Translations under genes and position numbers: made by a program
The notes under the pieces: generated by a model
What the model saw: only the letters and a program-made list of their open reading frames with translations
What the model was told of the DNA's origin: nothing
Database searches by the model: none
Origin: Flaveria trinervia
Taxonomy: Eukaryota; Streptophyta; Magnoliopsida; Asterales; Asteraceae
Direction: 5' to 3'
Assembly (NCBI GenBank): GCA_025506515.1
Contig: JACCIX010000778.1
Location: 1 to 64,000 of the forward strand
Length of the DNA: 64,000 nt
In this document: positions 36,741 to 48,369 of the stretch, one piece after another
Layout of the letters: the number at the start of each line of letters is the position of its first letter
Position numbering within the stretch: position 1 is the stretch's first letter

Positions 36741-39700
36741 CACAGGCCGAGGAAAATAACAGGATTGATGGAAAGTTTTTATGATGAATGTTGTTCAAGA
36801 AACCATATACTTAAATGAAGAAAAGGTGTTACCAAAGAAATACGAAGCCGATTCTAGCAAAAAAGATGTATGGTACCTTGATAACGGGGCTAGCAATCAC
36901 ATGACAGGCAACCGAAGTTACTTTGCTGAATTAAACGAACACATAACGGGATTGTGAAGTTTGGTGATGGCTCGCGCGTAATGATAAAAGGAAAAGGATC
37001 AATTTCATTTGAAGGTAAAACTGGAAGTCAAAAGCTCCTCATTGACATTTATTATATTCCAGATTTACAAAGTAACATGATGAGTTTGGGTCAAGCAACC
37101 GAGTTTGGATGTGAAATCCTAATGAAAGACAATTTTCTAACAATGTTTGATAGTGGTGGAAAATTATTAATGCGGGTTGCTCGGTCAAAAAATTGTTTGT
37201 ATAAGATTAAGTTGAAAGTGGGAAACCCCGTCTCTCTTATGACGAAGATTGGTGAAGATCCATGGATATGGCATGCAAGACTTGGGCATGCAAGTTTTAA
37301 GACCCTAGAACAAATAAATAGAATGGCTCTAGGAGTACCGAAAATTCAACACGAGAATAAGGTGTGCGAAGCATGCATGTTGGCAAACAAACGAGAAAAT
37401 CATTCCCAAATAAGGCATATTTTCGAGCATCCAAAATACTTGAACTAGTCCATGGTGATTTGTTTGGACCAATTTCCCCCATCAACAATAAAAGGTAATC
37501 GATATATTTTGCTTCTGATTGACGATTTCTCACGATACATGTGGTCCTATTTATTGAAGGAGAAAAGTGAAGCATTCGAGACCATAAAATTATTTAAAGT
37601 GATAGGTGGAAAAAGTGACGGGAAATTTTCTCAAAACCTTACAAACTGATAGAGGTGGAGAGTTTACTTCTCGTGGGTTTAATTGGTTTTGTGATGAAAA
37701 GGGCATTACTAGGCATTTGACAACACCTTATACGCCACAACAAACGGAGTGGTCGAGCGTCGAAACCGAACACTTGTGGAGATGGTCAGGAGCATAATGA
37801 AAGTAATGAAATTCCAAACTATTTATGGGGTGAGGCGGTTAGACATGCGACCTATTTAATCAATAGGTCCCCTACGCGTGCATTGGTGGGAGCAACTCCG
37901 TATGAAAAACTTAAAGGTAAACAACCAACTTAGAACACGTTAAAGTTTTTGGGTGTATTGCTTTTGCAAAGGTGAATGCGAATATTCAAAAGCTTGATGA
38001 ACGGTCCCATATGTTAGTACATCTTGGAAGCGAACCAGGGTCCAAAGGTTATCGTTTATATGAGCCAAGAATGCAAACTATTATGGTAAATAGGGATGTG
38101 GAATTTGATGAAACAAAGGGGTGGAAGTGGACAAAAACTATGGCAAGTGAAGCTGGGTATGATACGAACCGGGTATGTTTACAGTTTACTAGGGAAATAC
38201 TATTGATAAAGGACTTGGGTTGCTAAACCCAAGCCCATATGTAACTGAAAATAGCAGCCCAACTGCATCTACAAGCAACAACATCCCCATATCAAATGCA
38301 ATCAGCAAACAACTCAAATGACCCACCTGATTCTAATCCAACACTAGAATTTCAGCCCATTCCACTTGTTGCATCAAGTTCAAACAGCAGCCCAACAACA
38401 CTGAACAACCCAAACGAAGCTGAAACTGAAACAGAAGGCCATGAAAATAGTCCCCAGGTTAGACATTCCACTCATCAATCCATCTTACCTGTTAAATATA
38501 ATGACTACGAATTAAATTCATATGAATTGCTTTTAGTTCATTATGAACTATTTAATTTTGACAAAGCAAAATTAAAGGGGGAATGGGTTAAAGCAATGCG
38601 AAATGAAATCAATTATATTGAACGTAACCAAACATGGAAGCTCGTTGACTTACCAAAAGGCGTTAAAACAATCGGCTTAAAGTGGTTTTTCAAAATTAAA
38701 ATAAATGCGGATGGAACAATTAATAAACACAAAGCAAGACTTGTAGCAAAGGGGTATGTGCAGAAACAAGGCTTTGATTTTGATGAAGTTTTTGCACCAG
38801 TTGCGCGAATCAAAACAATCTGATTTCTTATTTCTCTCGTAGTTGTGGAAGGATGGGAAATACACCATTTAGATGTGAAAACAACGTTTTTAAATGGTGA
38901 TTTGGAGGAAGACGTGTATGTATGCCAACCGGAAGGATTTGTGAAACCGAAGGAAAGTCACAAAGTTTACAAGCTTCTCAAAGCGTTGTACGGGTTAAGA
39001 CAAGCACCAAGGGCATGGAATATCAAGCTAGACTTCATGTTGAAGACTTTAAAGTTCCACCAATGTACAAAAGAGCAATCTGTGTACCGGAAGATTGTGG
39101 GTTCCTCTTTATTGATCTTAGCCATGTATGTTGATGACTTATTTGTTACAGGGTCAAGCTTGTCTATAATTAATGAGTTCAAGAAAGAAATGGAAACAGT
39201 TTGATATGTCTGATCTCGAAAAATTAACATACTACTTGGGTATCAAAGTTTCACAAGGCGCGAACGGAATAAAAATCAAACAGGAAGCATATGCCCGAAG
39301 ATCTTAAAAGAAGCAGGGATGCAAGATTGCAATTCGGTTCTTGTTCCAATGGATCCGAATGTGAAATTATCAAAAGATAAAAATGAAGCCGAAGTTGAAG
39401 CAACTAATTATCGTAAAATAGTCGGATGCTTACGTTATCTACTTCAGACACATCCAGATCTAGCTTATTCAGTTGGCATTTTGAGTCGGTACATGCAAAT
39501 CCAAGATAGAGTCACGCAATAGCTATTAAACAGATACTCCGATATTTGAGGGAACCACGAGATATGGGATTGTTTATCTGTAACACCTGGCTATTTTTTT
39601 AGACAAGAAAGATGAATTAAGTGAAAGAAAAGAAGAAAAAGAAATAAAACCCAAGTCTAGGGGTAAAAGTGTCCAAAAGGACAAAATGTTTGAAAAGTGG

Positions 39701-40280
39701 GTGTAAAAGGTGGTATGGCCACCCATATGTCACATACACCATTGATTTTCGGGTTTTTGAGAAAGAGAGAGAGTAACTGGGAGCAGCAAACTCTCGGCTT
39801 TGAAGAAGAACAAGAAGAAAGAACTCGAATTCAAGGTAAGAATTCATGCTTTTATGGTGTTCTTGACTGGTCATATCCTCGAGTTTATGCTTATGTGTGT
39901 TTGTATGTGTTCGGGTATGTTTTTAATGGGTTTCTAAGCAGTTGAATTCAATTTGCAAACGAGTTTGGAGGAAGCCATACTCAAAAGCTACAAAGGTGAG
40001 TTCTAGGACCCCTTTTTTACTGGTTTTTAACTGATTTTAGGGCTAGAAATACATGAATATATGTTTTTATTTAACTGGGTTTCGGACCCGTATGCTTGAA
40101 TGTGTGTATGATGATGTTATGATGTCATGTGTGACTATGTTCATGCTTGATGATGTATGGTTGTGTTTCTAAGGCTTAGAGGGTAAGATTTAAGCTTAGA
40201 ATATGATGATGGTGCATGAGAATTGAGTATGATGTTTTAGACCCACTTGATAAGTTTTTAAATCAGCCTAAGTGTTTGGA

Positions 40281-40780
40281 AGTAAATGCGGATGAAAAGG
40301 GTTAATGCGGATGAACATTAACCAATGGGTAAGTCAATGCGGATGAGGTCAATACAGATGAGCATTGACTAAGTGCAGGAAACGCGAATGAGCATTGACT
40401 AAGTATGGAAATGCGGAAGAGCAAAGTAAGTCAATGCGGATGAAGTGAGTCAATGTGGATGATCATTGACTAAGTGCAGGAAATGCGGAGGAACATTTGA
40501 CTAAGTATGGAAATGCAGATGCGCAAAGTAAGTCAATGCGGATGAAGTGAGTCAATGCAGATGATCATTGACTAAGTGCAGGAAATGCGGAGGAACATTT
40601 GACTAAGTATGGAAATGCGGATGAGCAAAGTAAGTCAATGCGGATGAAGTGAGTTAATGTGGATGAAGGAAACCAAATGCGGATGAGTTAGGCAAATGTT
40701 GATGACAAATGCGGATGAACTATAGCCAATGCGGATGAACTGTAGGAAATGCGGATGACTATAGGAAATGCGGATGAACA
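40281..40780 (+). repeat. Minisatellite of aatgcggatga units inside the solo LTR
   Basis: About 25 occurrences of 'aatgcggatga' or close variants are spaced 15-35 bases apart and all run in one orientation. A higher-order unit of about 110 bases ('cattgactaagtgcagg' to 'agtcaatgcggatg') is repeated from about 40370 to 40660. Confidence 0.95.
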
Positions 40781-41228
40781 CTTAGAAAAATTCTGACTTT
40801 TTGGGGAAAAAGAGGTAATGTAGGCTTTGACCTAGGAGATTCCCGGGGGTTATGAAAGTTGACATTTGAGGTCATAAATGGTATGTTGGGCACGTAATGT
40901 ATTGTGATTGATGCTTATGCATGATGATGATGAAGTTGCATGGTTATGCATGATGTATGTTATGTATGTATGATGCCCTGCATGATGATATATGAATGAT
41001 ATGTTTATGTTCCTTGTGATGATGTATGTTTATCTTTCCTATGACTTTACATGTTATGATAATGAATGAACGAAGTATATGTAACGTAAAGTGAAAGATA
41101 ATGAAAGAAGAACATGAAGTAAGAGTGCATGCATTAACAGGTAATGAAAGTAATGATAGCCTTGTAAGCATGGCATGCACATCGAGGTATTTCTTTGTGA
41201 TTGATCATTTGTATAGAACTATTGCTGC

Positions 41229-41540
41229 ATACCTTAGGTACTGTGACCACGATGTGTGATGCACCGTTATAGAAGGTCTATGAGAGGCCTAGGTCCAGAG
41301 CCATGAACAGAAAGGTGCTTATGGCAATGGTACAGGTACAGTCATACCTTAGGTACTGTGACCACGAGGTGCGATGCACCGTTATAGAAGGTCTATGAGA
41401 GACCTAGGTCCAGAACCATGAACAGAAAGGTATTGCATAGTAAACCTAAATCTTACCCTAGGTACTGTGACCACGAGGTGCGATGCATTGTTATAGAAGG
41501 TCTATGATAGACTTAGGTCCAGTACCATGAACAGAAAGGA
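41229..41540 (+). repeat. Three tandem units of about 109-115 bases
   Basis: Each unit contains 'taggtactgtgaccacga', 'gttatagaaggtctatga' and 'ccatgaacagaaagg'. Units start at about 41230, 41345 and 41454. They lie in the 3' part of the solo LTR, upstream of its probable transcription-end region. Confidence 0.93.
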
Positions 41541-42541
41541 AGGGTTTATGGTTGTCAGAAAGGAAAAGTAAAGCATGAAAGATTAAAGAAGATAATGATG
41601 ATATTAGCTGTATGTACGTATGATGTATGGTCACGAATGAATGTAATGTATAGTATGATTTTGATAGAGAGCAAAGAATGGTGTTACGAAAGAAAAGTAT
41701 GTTTTATTGTAAAACTAGAACTCACTTAGCAACGCTGACTTTTATGCATTTTGCAGTTGGCAGGTGAGCATTGCTGAGAATGGCACGAGACAGCTGCTCA
41801 ACTCTTTTGGATGGCATCCATTTATATAAAACTTTTGTGATGTAATACAACAATGTAATTTTGTAACTGACTAACGATGCATTATTTGCAAAAGTTTTTA
41901 TGATGAATGAAATGCCATATGTTCTATGTTTCCGCTGTAATGTTTTAATGATTAAATGCAAAGTATATGTTTTATGTGCGATGACTTACCAGATGTAAGC
42001 GTCCCGGGAACGGGGCCTTACATTATCCAAGAAAAGCAGAAGGTGTTTTGCATGGCTATAGTGATAGTAGCTACAATATTGATCGTGATGATGGTCGAAG
42101 TACAACAGGACACATATTTTATTATGGTTCAACCCCTAATACTTTGTGTTCTCAAAAGCAAAGTACGATAGCGTTATCATCATGTGAAGCAGAATACATG
42201 GCAGCCAGTTCAACAGCTTGCCAGGCTCTATGGTACGAGAGTTGATAAGTGAAGTTACTGGAAGACAACCGCAGAAGGTAGTGTTAAAAGTGGATAATAC
42301 TTCAGCGATTGCCTTAGTGAAGAACCCAATATTTCACAACAGAAGCACACATATAAAGTCTCGGTTTCACTTCATTCGCGAGTGTGTTGAAAATAATGAA
42401 GTGATCGTTGAGCACATATCTGGCATTGAACAAAAGGCGGATATATTGACAAATGCACTGACAAAAATATTATTCAAGGAGATGCGAGATCTACTTGGCG
42501 TTGAAGATCCCCCTTACACGACTCGGAAATTTAAGGGTGAA

Positions 42542-42918
42542 TGTTGGGAATTTCCTAGTCTATCTCATGGCTCATGCGTGGGGGTAGCTAGCACATAAGA
42601 TTATTAGCTCGAGAAATTGGGAGTTGATAAATACACACATTATTAATTAATTAGTGGATAATTATCTAGAATCCTATATAGATTATGATAGGATGTGTGA
42701 TAGAGAATTATCATGCAATTAATTAATAGGAATCCTAGTTATAGTCAAGTTAGTTTAGATTGGCTGTAAATACCATGTATTTGGTAGGGATTAAAGTCAA
42801 GTTTTTGAGATAGTTTTCTTAAATAATACACATTGACCGGGTGTTAGCCATCAAATACATCGTTGTGTTCCTTCCCTAATTTTTGATTTGAATATTTTGC
42901 TACCAATTATTCCCTTTA
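42542..42918 (+). repeat. 3' LTR of the 35-43 kb copia element
   Basis: It begins TGTTGGGAATTTCC after a weak purine run (taagggtgaa). It matches the 35165-35542 LTR along its whole length with about 6 percent differences by eye, and is followed by the TSD cttat. Confidence 0.92.
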
Positions 42919-42923
42919 CTTAT

Positions 42924-43281
42924 CATAGCATCATCGAGTGATATATATCACCTGATTTAGATTTAAAAAAAGGGACTAAAATCTAACTAAAAAGGTTATT
43001 AGCTTTCTTACCCTGAACTATCCACCTAGCATTTCTTAAGTTAAAACTACTGTTGGCAACGTTCCCATCCATGACTTCATCATCGGGTTCACGAACCCGA
43101 ATTGCAAGCCACTGTCTCAGCTTGAGGGACTTGCAACGGTGATCCTGACTTCCCGCAGTACCTAATAGAACCCGATGACCCATCCTGAGAATGACCTGAG
43201 CACCCTTCAAAGGATTTGATCAAACGAGTAGTTGTCCCTGGGGCGTTACGCTGTTGTAGTTTTGACGAAGTTATTAGTAAT
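42924..43281. other. Flank between the copia and Reina elements, with an unassigned open frame
   Basis: A minus-strand frame at 43210-42983 (75 codons) includes LRQWLAIRVREPDDEV and has moderate GC content unlike the surrounding transposons. I do not recognise it. It could be a gene fragment or exon, or chance. Nothing else is visible here. Confidence 0.25.
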
Positions 43282-43529
43282 TGTTAAGGTAAGAAAGGAA
43301 ATCAGAGAGGAGAGAATTCACACAAATTGCATAGTTTCATTCTGAGGTCGTTAGACTGGTTATAACAACCTCCAACGGCCAACTAACTTTGTACAATTAC
43401 AGTCCCTCATGTTTACATTCTAACATATTCGACCCCTCAAGTAATTCAAGTATTACAATTGACACTTTAACCCCTTTAACTAACAACATTTATTTATTAG
43501 GCACCACTACTAACACTTAACATCTATCA
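43282..43529 (-). repeat. 3' LTR of the Reina-type element
   Basis: Identical to the LTR at 48122-48369. On the minus strand it follows a purine-rich run at about 43530-43540 (gggagtat), the likely polypurine tract. Confidence 0.95.
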
Positions 43530-43557
43530 ATACTCCCGGGCCGAAAGATTCTTGTCC

Positions 43558-46500
43558 TCAAGAATGGAAATTGGGAAATCGCAACTGAAACTCCTCAAGG
43601 TCTTCCCAAGTGGCATCTGCTGCAGACAAACCTTGCCAATGGATCAACACACTGGTTGATAGGTGATTGCCTTTGCGAGTGATCTTCCTATCCAGAATTG
43701 CTCTTGGCTGAAAGAGAAAACGAGGCTCAGTAGGAAGTGGAGTGATAGGACCAGTTGGTGCAGAAGCACCCTTTAACACAGACACATGGAATGTAGGATG
43801 GATTTGACAAGAATCAGGAAGATCCAACTGATAAGCCACCTGCCCCACCTTCTTAACAACCAAAAATGGGCCATAAAACTTAGGCGCCAACTTATGAAAA
43901 CGATGGGACCTCATAGTGGTCTGGGCATAAGGTTGCAGCTTCACATATACCCAATCCCCTGCTTGGAACTGCCTTTCAGATCGGTGCATATCAGCCTGTT
44001 GCTTCATCCTATTCCGAGCAACCAACAAATTAGCTTTCAGCTGACTCAACTTCAATTTCCTTTCCTGAAACAGTTGCTCAAGAGAATCCACTAGAGTATC
44101 ATGTGGAATAAAAGGAATGTGTAGAGGAGGAGGAACACCATACAAAGCCTCATATGGGGACATCCGGATAGCAGAGTGGTAAGTACTATTGTACCACCAT
44201 TCAGCCAATGTTAACCACTTAGGCCATTGCAAAGGAGAATCCATCACCATACATCTTAAGTAGGATTCCAAACACCGATTGAGAACTTCTGTTTGACCAT
44301 CTGATTGAGGATGGTAAGCAGAAGAAAAAGCCAATTGCACCCCTTGCAATCTCATAAACTCAGTCCAAAACTTGCTCAAGAACAAAGGATCCCGGTCAGA
44401 TACAATAGTGGTAGGACAGCCGTGCAGCTTGAACACATTATCAAAAACTACCTGAGCCACCTGTGCAGCTGTGTATGGATGACAAAGACCCATAAAATGG
44501 CCATACTTTGTAAACCGATCCACCACCACCAAAATGGTATCTTTACCCATAGACTTGGGCACCCACTGATAAAATCCATGGAAATATCAGTGAAAATAGA
44601 AGTAGGGGTAGGTAAAGGTTGCAACAAGCCTGGGGAGGCAACTGTTTCATACTTGGCTCTCTGACAAATACTACAGTCTTTAATAAACTGCCGGACATCT
44701 TGAGCACACTTCTTCCAAGAGAATAAGGATTGAATTCGGTGTAAAGTGGGAAGAAACCCTGAGTGGCCCCCCATAGGTGTGGAATGGTACAGCTTGATGA
44801 TATCTTGTTTTAAAGCTGGATCATTGCCAATAAAGAGCTTGCCCTTCTTTTTGAGAAGACCATTATCAAAAGAAAAATGGTTGACTGGAATACCCTGCTG
44901 CAGAGACTGAATGATGGCTGCAGCAGCTGGATCAGAGGACCAAGATTGTTGAAGTTTAGGTAGAAGTAGGGGGTCTAATGAACTAACAGCCATTTGAAAC
45001 AAGGTCACCCCATCTACCCGAGATAGAGCATCTGCAGCCGAATTCTCTGCACCCTTCTTATATACAATCTCATAGTCATAAGGCAATAACTTGGCTAACC
45101 AAGTATGCTGCAGAGTTGTTGTGACCTTTTGCTCTATCAAGTACTTCAAACTCTTTTGATCAGTACGGATTATAAAATGCTTAGCAATCAAATAATGGTG
45201 CCAATGTTTCACAGCCATTATAATTGCTAAAAGTTCTCTTTCATAAACAGAAAGAGATTGTTGCTTAGGTGAGAGACCTTTGCTAATGTAAGCAATCGGA
45301 TGGGAATCCTGCATCAATACTGCCCCTAACCCCTGCCCTGATGCATCAGTTTGAAGGATAAAAACCTTCTTAAAATCTGGTAATGCCAATACAGGGGCAG
45401 ATGTAAGTGCTTCCTTAAGCTGCTCAAAAGCCAATTGGGCCTCAAGAGTCCACCTAAAGGCTTCCTCTTTCTTCAAAAGGTTAGTAAGAGGCTTGGCAAT
45501 AGACCCGAAGGATTTGATGACCTCCTATAGTAGCCTGCAAGACCAAGGAAACCCCTCAACTGTTTAAGAGTTGTAGGAGGCGTCCAATCAACAACAGCCT
45601 TGATCTTGTTAGGATCAGTTGTTACTCCGGATGACTGAATGATGTGCCCCAAATATTCCACCTTATCACCAGCAAAGGAACACTTAGACAACTTTGCTAC
45701 TAAAGAATTAGCCCTTAATAGCTGCAAAACCTGCTCAAGATGATGAACATGCTGCTCCATGTTCTTGCTATACACCAGAATATCATCAAAAAAAACCAGA
45801 ACACACTTCCTAAGTAGAGACTTGAAAGTGTTATTCATCAAGGCTTGGAAGGTGGCTGGTGCATTTGTAAGGCCGAATGGTAGAACTAAAAATTCATAGT
45901 GGCCTTGATGCGTCCTGAATGCTGTCTTATGAATGTCTTCCTCATGCATACGTATCTGATGGTAAACAGACCTGAGATCCAGTTTAGAAAACACAGTACT
46001 TCCCCCTAACTCATCCAACAAATCATCAATCAACGGAATGGGAAAACTGTTCTTAACAGTGGCCTCATTCAACCTTCTATAATCAATACACATCCTCCAA
46101 GACCCATCCTTTTTCTTAACCAAAACTATAGGTGCAGCAAATGAACTAGTACTCTCTCTAATGACCCCTAGATCCAATAACTCCTGGGTCATTTGTTCTA
46201 TAACATCTTTCTGCAAGGATTGATACCTGTAAGGCCGCTGCACAATAGGCTGTGTTCCTTCTTTAAGAATAATCTTGTGGTCACAAGATCTGGATGGAGG
46301 TAGTGTCGTAGGGACAGCAAACACATCATCAAATTTAGCCAACAATTCTGCAATTTCTTTTGGATAACCAGCACCCTCTACTTTTGGAACTTGCTGAGAT
46401 TCATTTCCACCCATGGCCTGCAAACTGAACAATTGAGCATGAGCAAAAGAGTGTTTATCAAACACCCCACAATCCATCTTATCTACTGCACATAAACTGG

Positions 46501-46980
46501 TCCCCACAGACTTAGTTCCCTTAAGTTCAAACTCAGATCCATTCATATTAAACTTCATAGTCAGTTTTTTAAAATTCCACACAATATCATTAAGACCCTG
46601 CAGCCACTGCACTCCCAATACCATGTCATAATTGGGCAGAGTTATCACCAACACATCAGTTTCAAACCACTTCCCCTGCATCATCCATTGCAGATTTTGA
46701 CAAATACCACTGCAGGACATGTTATTCCCATCAGCAACTATCACATTCATGGGACTAATAGCAGTGACAGGACACCCCATCTTCTTAGCCACCCTCGTGT
46801 CCAAAAAATTATGAGTTGACCCAGATCAATTAATATCTCTAAGGTTTTAGTACCAATAGAACCTTTAACCTTCATTGTAGAATAAGATGGCACTCCCATA
46901 ATGGCATGTAAAGAAATTTGAGGTTGAGCAGTGCTTTCTACAATGTGTCCAACAGTAACTCCTTCTTCCTCATCCTCATC
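43558..46980 (-). CDS. Reina pol: protease, RT, RNase H, integrase, chromodomain (four single-base frame breaks in the gag-pol unit)
   Basis: The polyprotein runs from about 46980 down to the stop at 43558. The protease Asp motif is split at about 46825. RT lies within 46600-45480: the LVKKKDGSWRMCIDYRRLN block, FSKLDLRSVYHQI, LPFGLTNAPATFQ, and the VFFDDILVYS catalytic motif. RNase H is at about 45450-45000 (TDASGQGLGAVL). The integrase zinc region (HSTPMGGHSG then CSICQRAK) and core (VVVDRFTKYGHF, SDRDPLFLS, YHPQSDGQTE) occupy about 44830-44100. The C-terminal chromodomain (VLIHWQGLSAADATWED) is at about 43640-43570. Frame changes fall at about 47075 (gag end), 46825, 45520 and 44563, each a one-base loss in a short A/T run. 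All catalytic residues that can be read are present. Confidence 0.93.
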
Positions 46981-46991
46981 CTCCACTAACT

Positions 46992-48008
46992 CTAAAGAAA
47001 ACAGTTGTTTCTTCTTACACACATGACCTGGAGTGAATTTCTCATTACACCCAAAACATTCCCCCTTGGCTCTTTTTTCCTCAATTCCTTAGGAGACAAT
47101 CTTCTAGTAACTAATGGTTTAGGTTTAATTGGGGGTGCTGGTAATAAAGGAATATTAGAGCCCCCAGTCAATGCAGGTGTGCCCATATAACTGCCCTTAC
47201 TACTTCCAGCAACAAAACTATTCTTAGCTGACCTATTCCACTGGTTGGAATATATGGAATTCAAAGATTCCTCCTGGATTCTAGCTAGCAAATAGGCCTC
47301 AGGCAAATTTTTTGGTCTCAACAACCTCAAAGGATAACCTATTTCAGGCTTAACAGCTCTAAGGAACAAACTCACCGCATATTCATCACAAATTGACACC
47401 TTAGTAAGGGCTAAATCAAACTCCTTACATAATTCCTGCAAGGAACCTGTTTGCCTAATTGCAGCCAATGATCCCATCGAATCATGGCCTAAAACTGTGG
47501 CAAAACGTGCAGAAATGAAAGACTTATAATCATTCCAAGGCATACCTTCAATAGAGCCTCCCCTGGATGAAATAAATGACTGATGCCAGAGGAGAGCCAA
47601 ATCCTCCAAATGAACAATTGCAAATCTCACTTTGAGTCTCTCCGGCGTTGAATCAATGGTGAAAAAGTGTTCTACCTTGACCAACCATCCTTCAACATTC
47701 TCACCATTGAATTTGGGGAATTCAATCTTAGTGAGCCGATTGCTGCTGTTATTGTACGAATTCCAGCTCGAATCACCTCCTTCCGAACGATCATGATTGA
47801 TTACAGGTTGTTTCGCTAATATCTGAACGCTTTTCACCAATTCATTCAGCTGTGACTTAATCGCCTCCATTTCCCCCAAATTCTTCGATGTTACCACTTT
47901 AATCGCCTCCAATTCCTTCAAATTCTTGCTATTATCTGATTCTAAACGTAGCAGTGAAGCCTCCTGCTCCTGCATTCGTTGCTCAATCGTTTGATTTCTG
48001 GTCGTCAT
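46992..48008 (-). CDS. Reina gag
   Basis: A 338-codon frame starts at ATG 48008, about 100 bases after the primer-binding site. It contains an N-terminal coiled-coil-like region rich in Glu and Lys, then the retrotransposon gag core (KIEFPKFNGENVEGWLVKVEHFF, LLWHQSFIS, LQELCKEFDLAL). A CX2CX4HX4C-type knuckle (CFGC...GHVC) is read only after a frame change in the T run at 47073-47078. The last residues of the long frame are therefore out of register. Confidence 0.92.
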   Translation of the reverse strand: MTTRNQTIEQRMQEQEASLLRLESDNSKNLKELEAIKVVTSKNLGEMEAIKSQLNELVKSVQILAKQPVINHDRSEGGDSSWNSYNNSSNRLTKIEFPKFNGENVEGWLVKVEHFFTIDSTPERLKVRFAIVHLEDLALLWHQSFISSRGGSIEGMPWNDYKSFISARFATVLGHDSMGSLAAIRQTGSLQELCKEFDLALTKVSICDEYAVSLFLRAVKPEIGYPLRLLRPKNLPEAYLLARIQEESLNSIYSNQWNRSAKNSFVAGSSKGSYMGTPALTGGSNIPLLPAPPIKPKPLVTRRLSPKELRKKEPRGNVLGVMRNSLQVMCVRRNNCFL

Positions 48009-48108
48009 CTTCCTTCAGTCTCGCGGTATCGGAATTAGGTTTAGGGTTCAATCTATGGATTGGATAGTGGAATTGAATCGGAATCAAGAGTTATCCGAGG
48101 ATCGGATA

Positions 48109-48120
48109 GCTCTGATACCA
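48109..48120 (-). other. Primer-binding site of the Reina element
   Basis: The minus strand reads tggtatcagagc, complementary to the 3' end of plant initiator tRNA-Met, one base inside the LTR. Confidence 0.95.
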
Positions 48121-48121
48121 A

Positions 48122-48369
48122 TGTTAAGGTAAGAAAGGAAATCAGAGAGGAGAGAATTCACACAAATTGCATAGTTTCATTCTGAGGTCGTTAGACTGGT
48201 TATAACAACCTCCAACGGCCAACTAACTTTGTACAATTACAGTCCCTCATGTTTACATTCTAACATATTCGACCCCTCAAGTAATTCAAGTATTACAATT
48301 GACACTTTAACCCCTTTAACTAACAACATTTATTTATTAGGCACCACTACTAACACTTAACATCTATCA
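48122..48369 (-). repeat. 5' LTR of the Reina-type element
   Basis: Identical in sequence and length to 43282-43529, and followed by the TSD gtaat. Confidence 0.95.

Larger units (their letters stand above)
39579..42022. mobile_element. 2.44-kb solo LTR (Ty3/gypsy-type) nested in copia RNase H
   Basis: The insert begins TGTAACACC and ends GGGGCCTTACA, giving TGTAA/TTACA inverted ends. It is flanked by a perfect 5-base TSD, ttatc, at 39574-39578 and 42023-42027. Removing it rejoins the copia RNase H reading. No primer-binding site, polypurine tract or coding region lies inside, so it is a solo LTR left by recombination. Length and termini suggest a Ty3/gypsy family. It holds a 500-base minisatellite and a three-unit ~110-base tandem repeat. 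Confidence 0.9.
36840..42541 (+). pseudogene. copia protease-integrase-RT-RNase H, interrupted by a solo LTR
   Basis: Protease is near 36870 (WYLDNGASNHMTG; Asn replaces the usual Ser in the D-S-G triad). The pre-integrase block is at about 37264 (IWHARLGHASF) and integrase at about 37450-37800 (IDDFSRY, TDRGGEFTS). RT spans about 38575-39200 (HKARLVAKGY, LYGLRQAP, and the YVDDLFVTG motif at about 39126). RNase H starts at about 39400, is interrupted at 39578 and resumes at 42023 (EAEYMAASS, VDNTSAIALVKNP), ending at 42596. Multiple stops and frame changes are present. Confidence 0.9.
35165..42918 (+). mobile_element. Complete, decayed Ty1/copia element with two LTRs and TSD cttat
   Basis: The LTRs are at 35165-35542 and 42542-42918. 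A perfect 5-base TSD, cttat, lies at 35160-35164 and 42919-42923. The primer-binding site at 35545-35556 is a variant of the initiator tRNA-Met complement (tagtatcagagt against the usual tggtatcagagc). By eye the LTRs differ at about 22 of 378 positions, mostly transitions, which suggests an insertion a few million years old. Without the 2.44-kb solo LTR inserted at 39579-42022 the element is about 5.3 kb, a normal copia size. Confidence 0.92.
43282..48369 (-). mobile_element. Young Ty3/gypsy chromovirus, Reina-type, with identical LTRs
   Basis: The LTRs at 43282-43529 and 48122-48369 are 248 bases each and identical base for base by eye. The TSD gtaat lies at 43277-43281 and 48370-48374. The primer-binding site (minus strand, complement at 48109-48120) is the perfect initiator tRNA-Met match tggtatcagagc. 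At 5.1 kb, with short LTRs, integrase followed by a chromodomain and no env, it fits the Reina lineage. Identical LTRs imply a very recent insertion. Confidence 0.95.

Noticed and set aside
42218..42598. 126-codon frame near 42.2 kb as a host gene
   Set aside because: It is the RNase H end of the copia element interrupted by the solo LTR.
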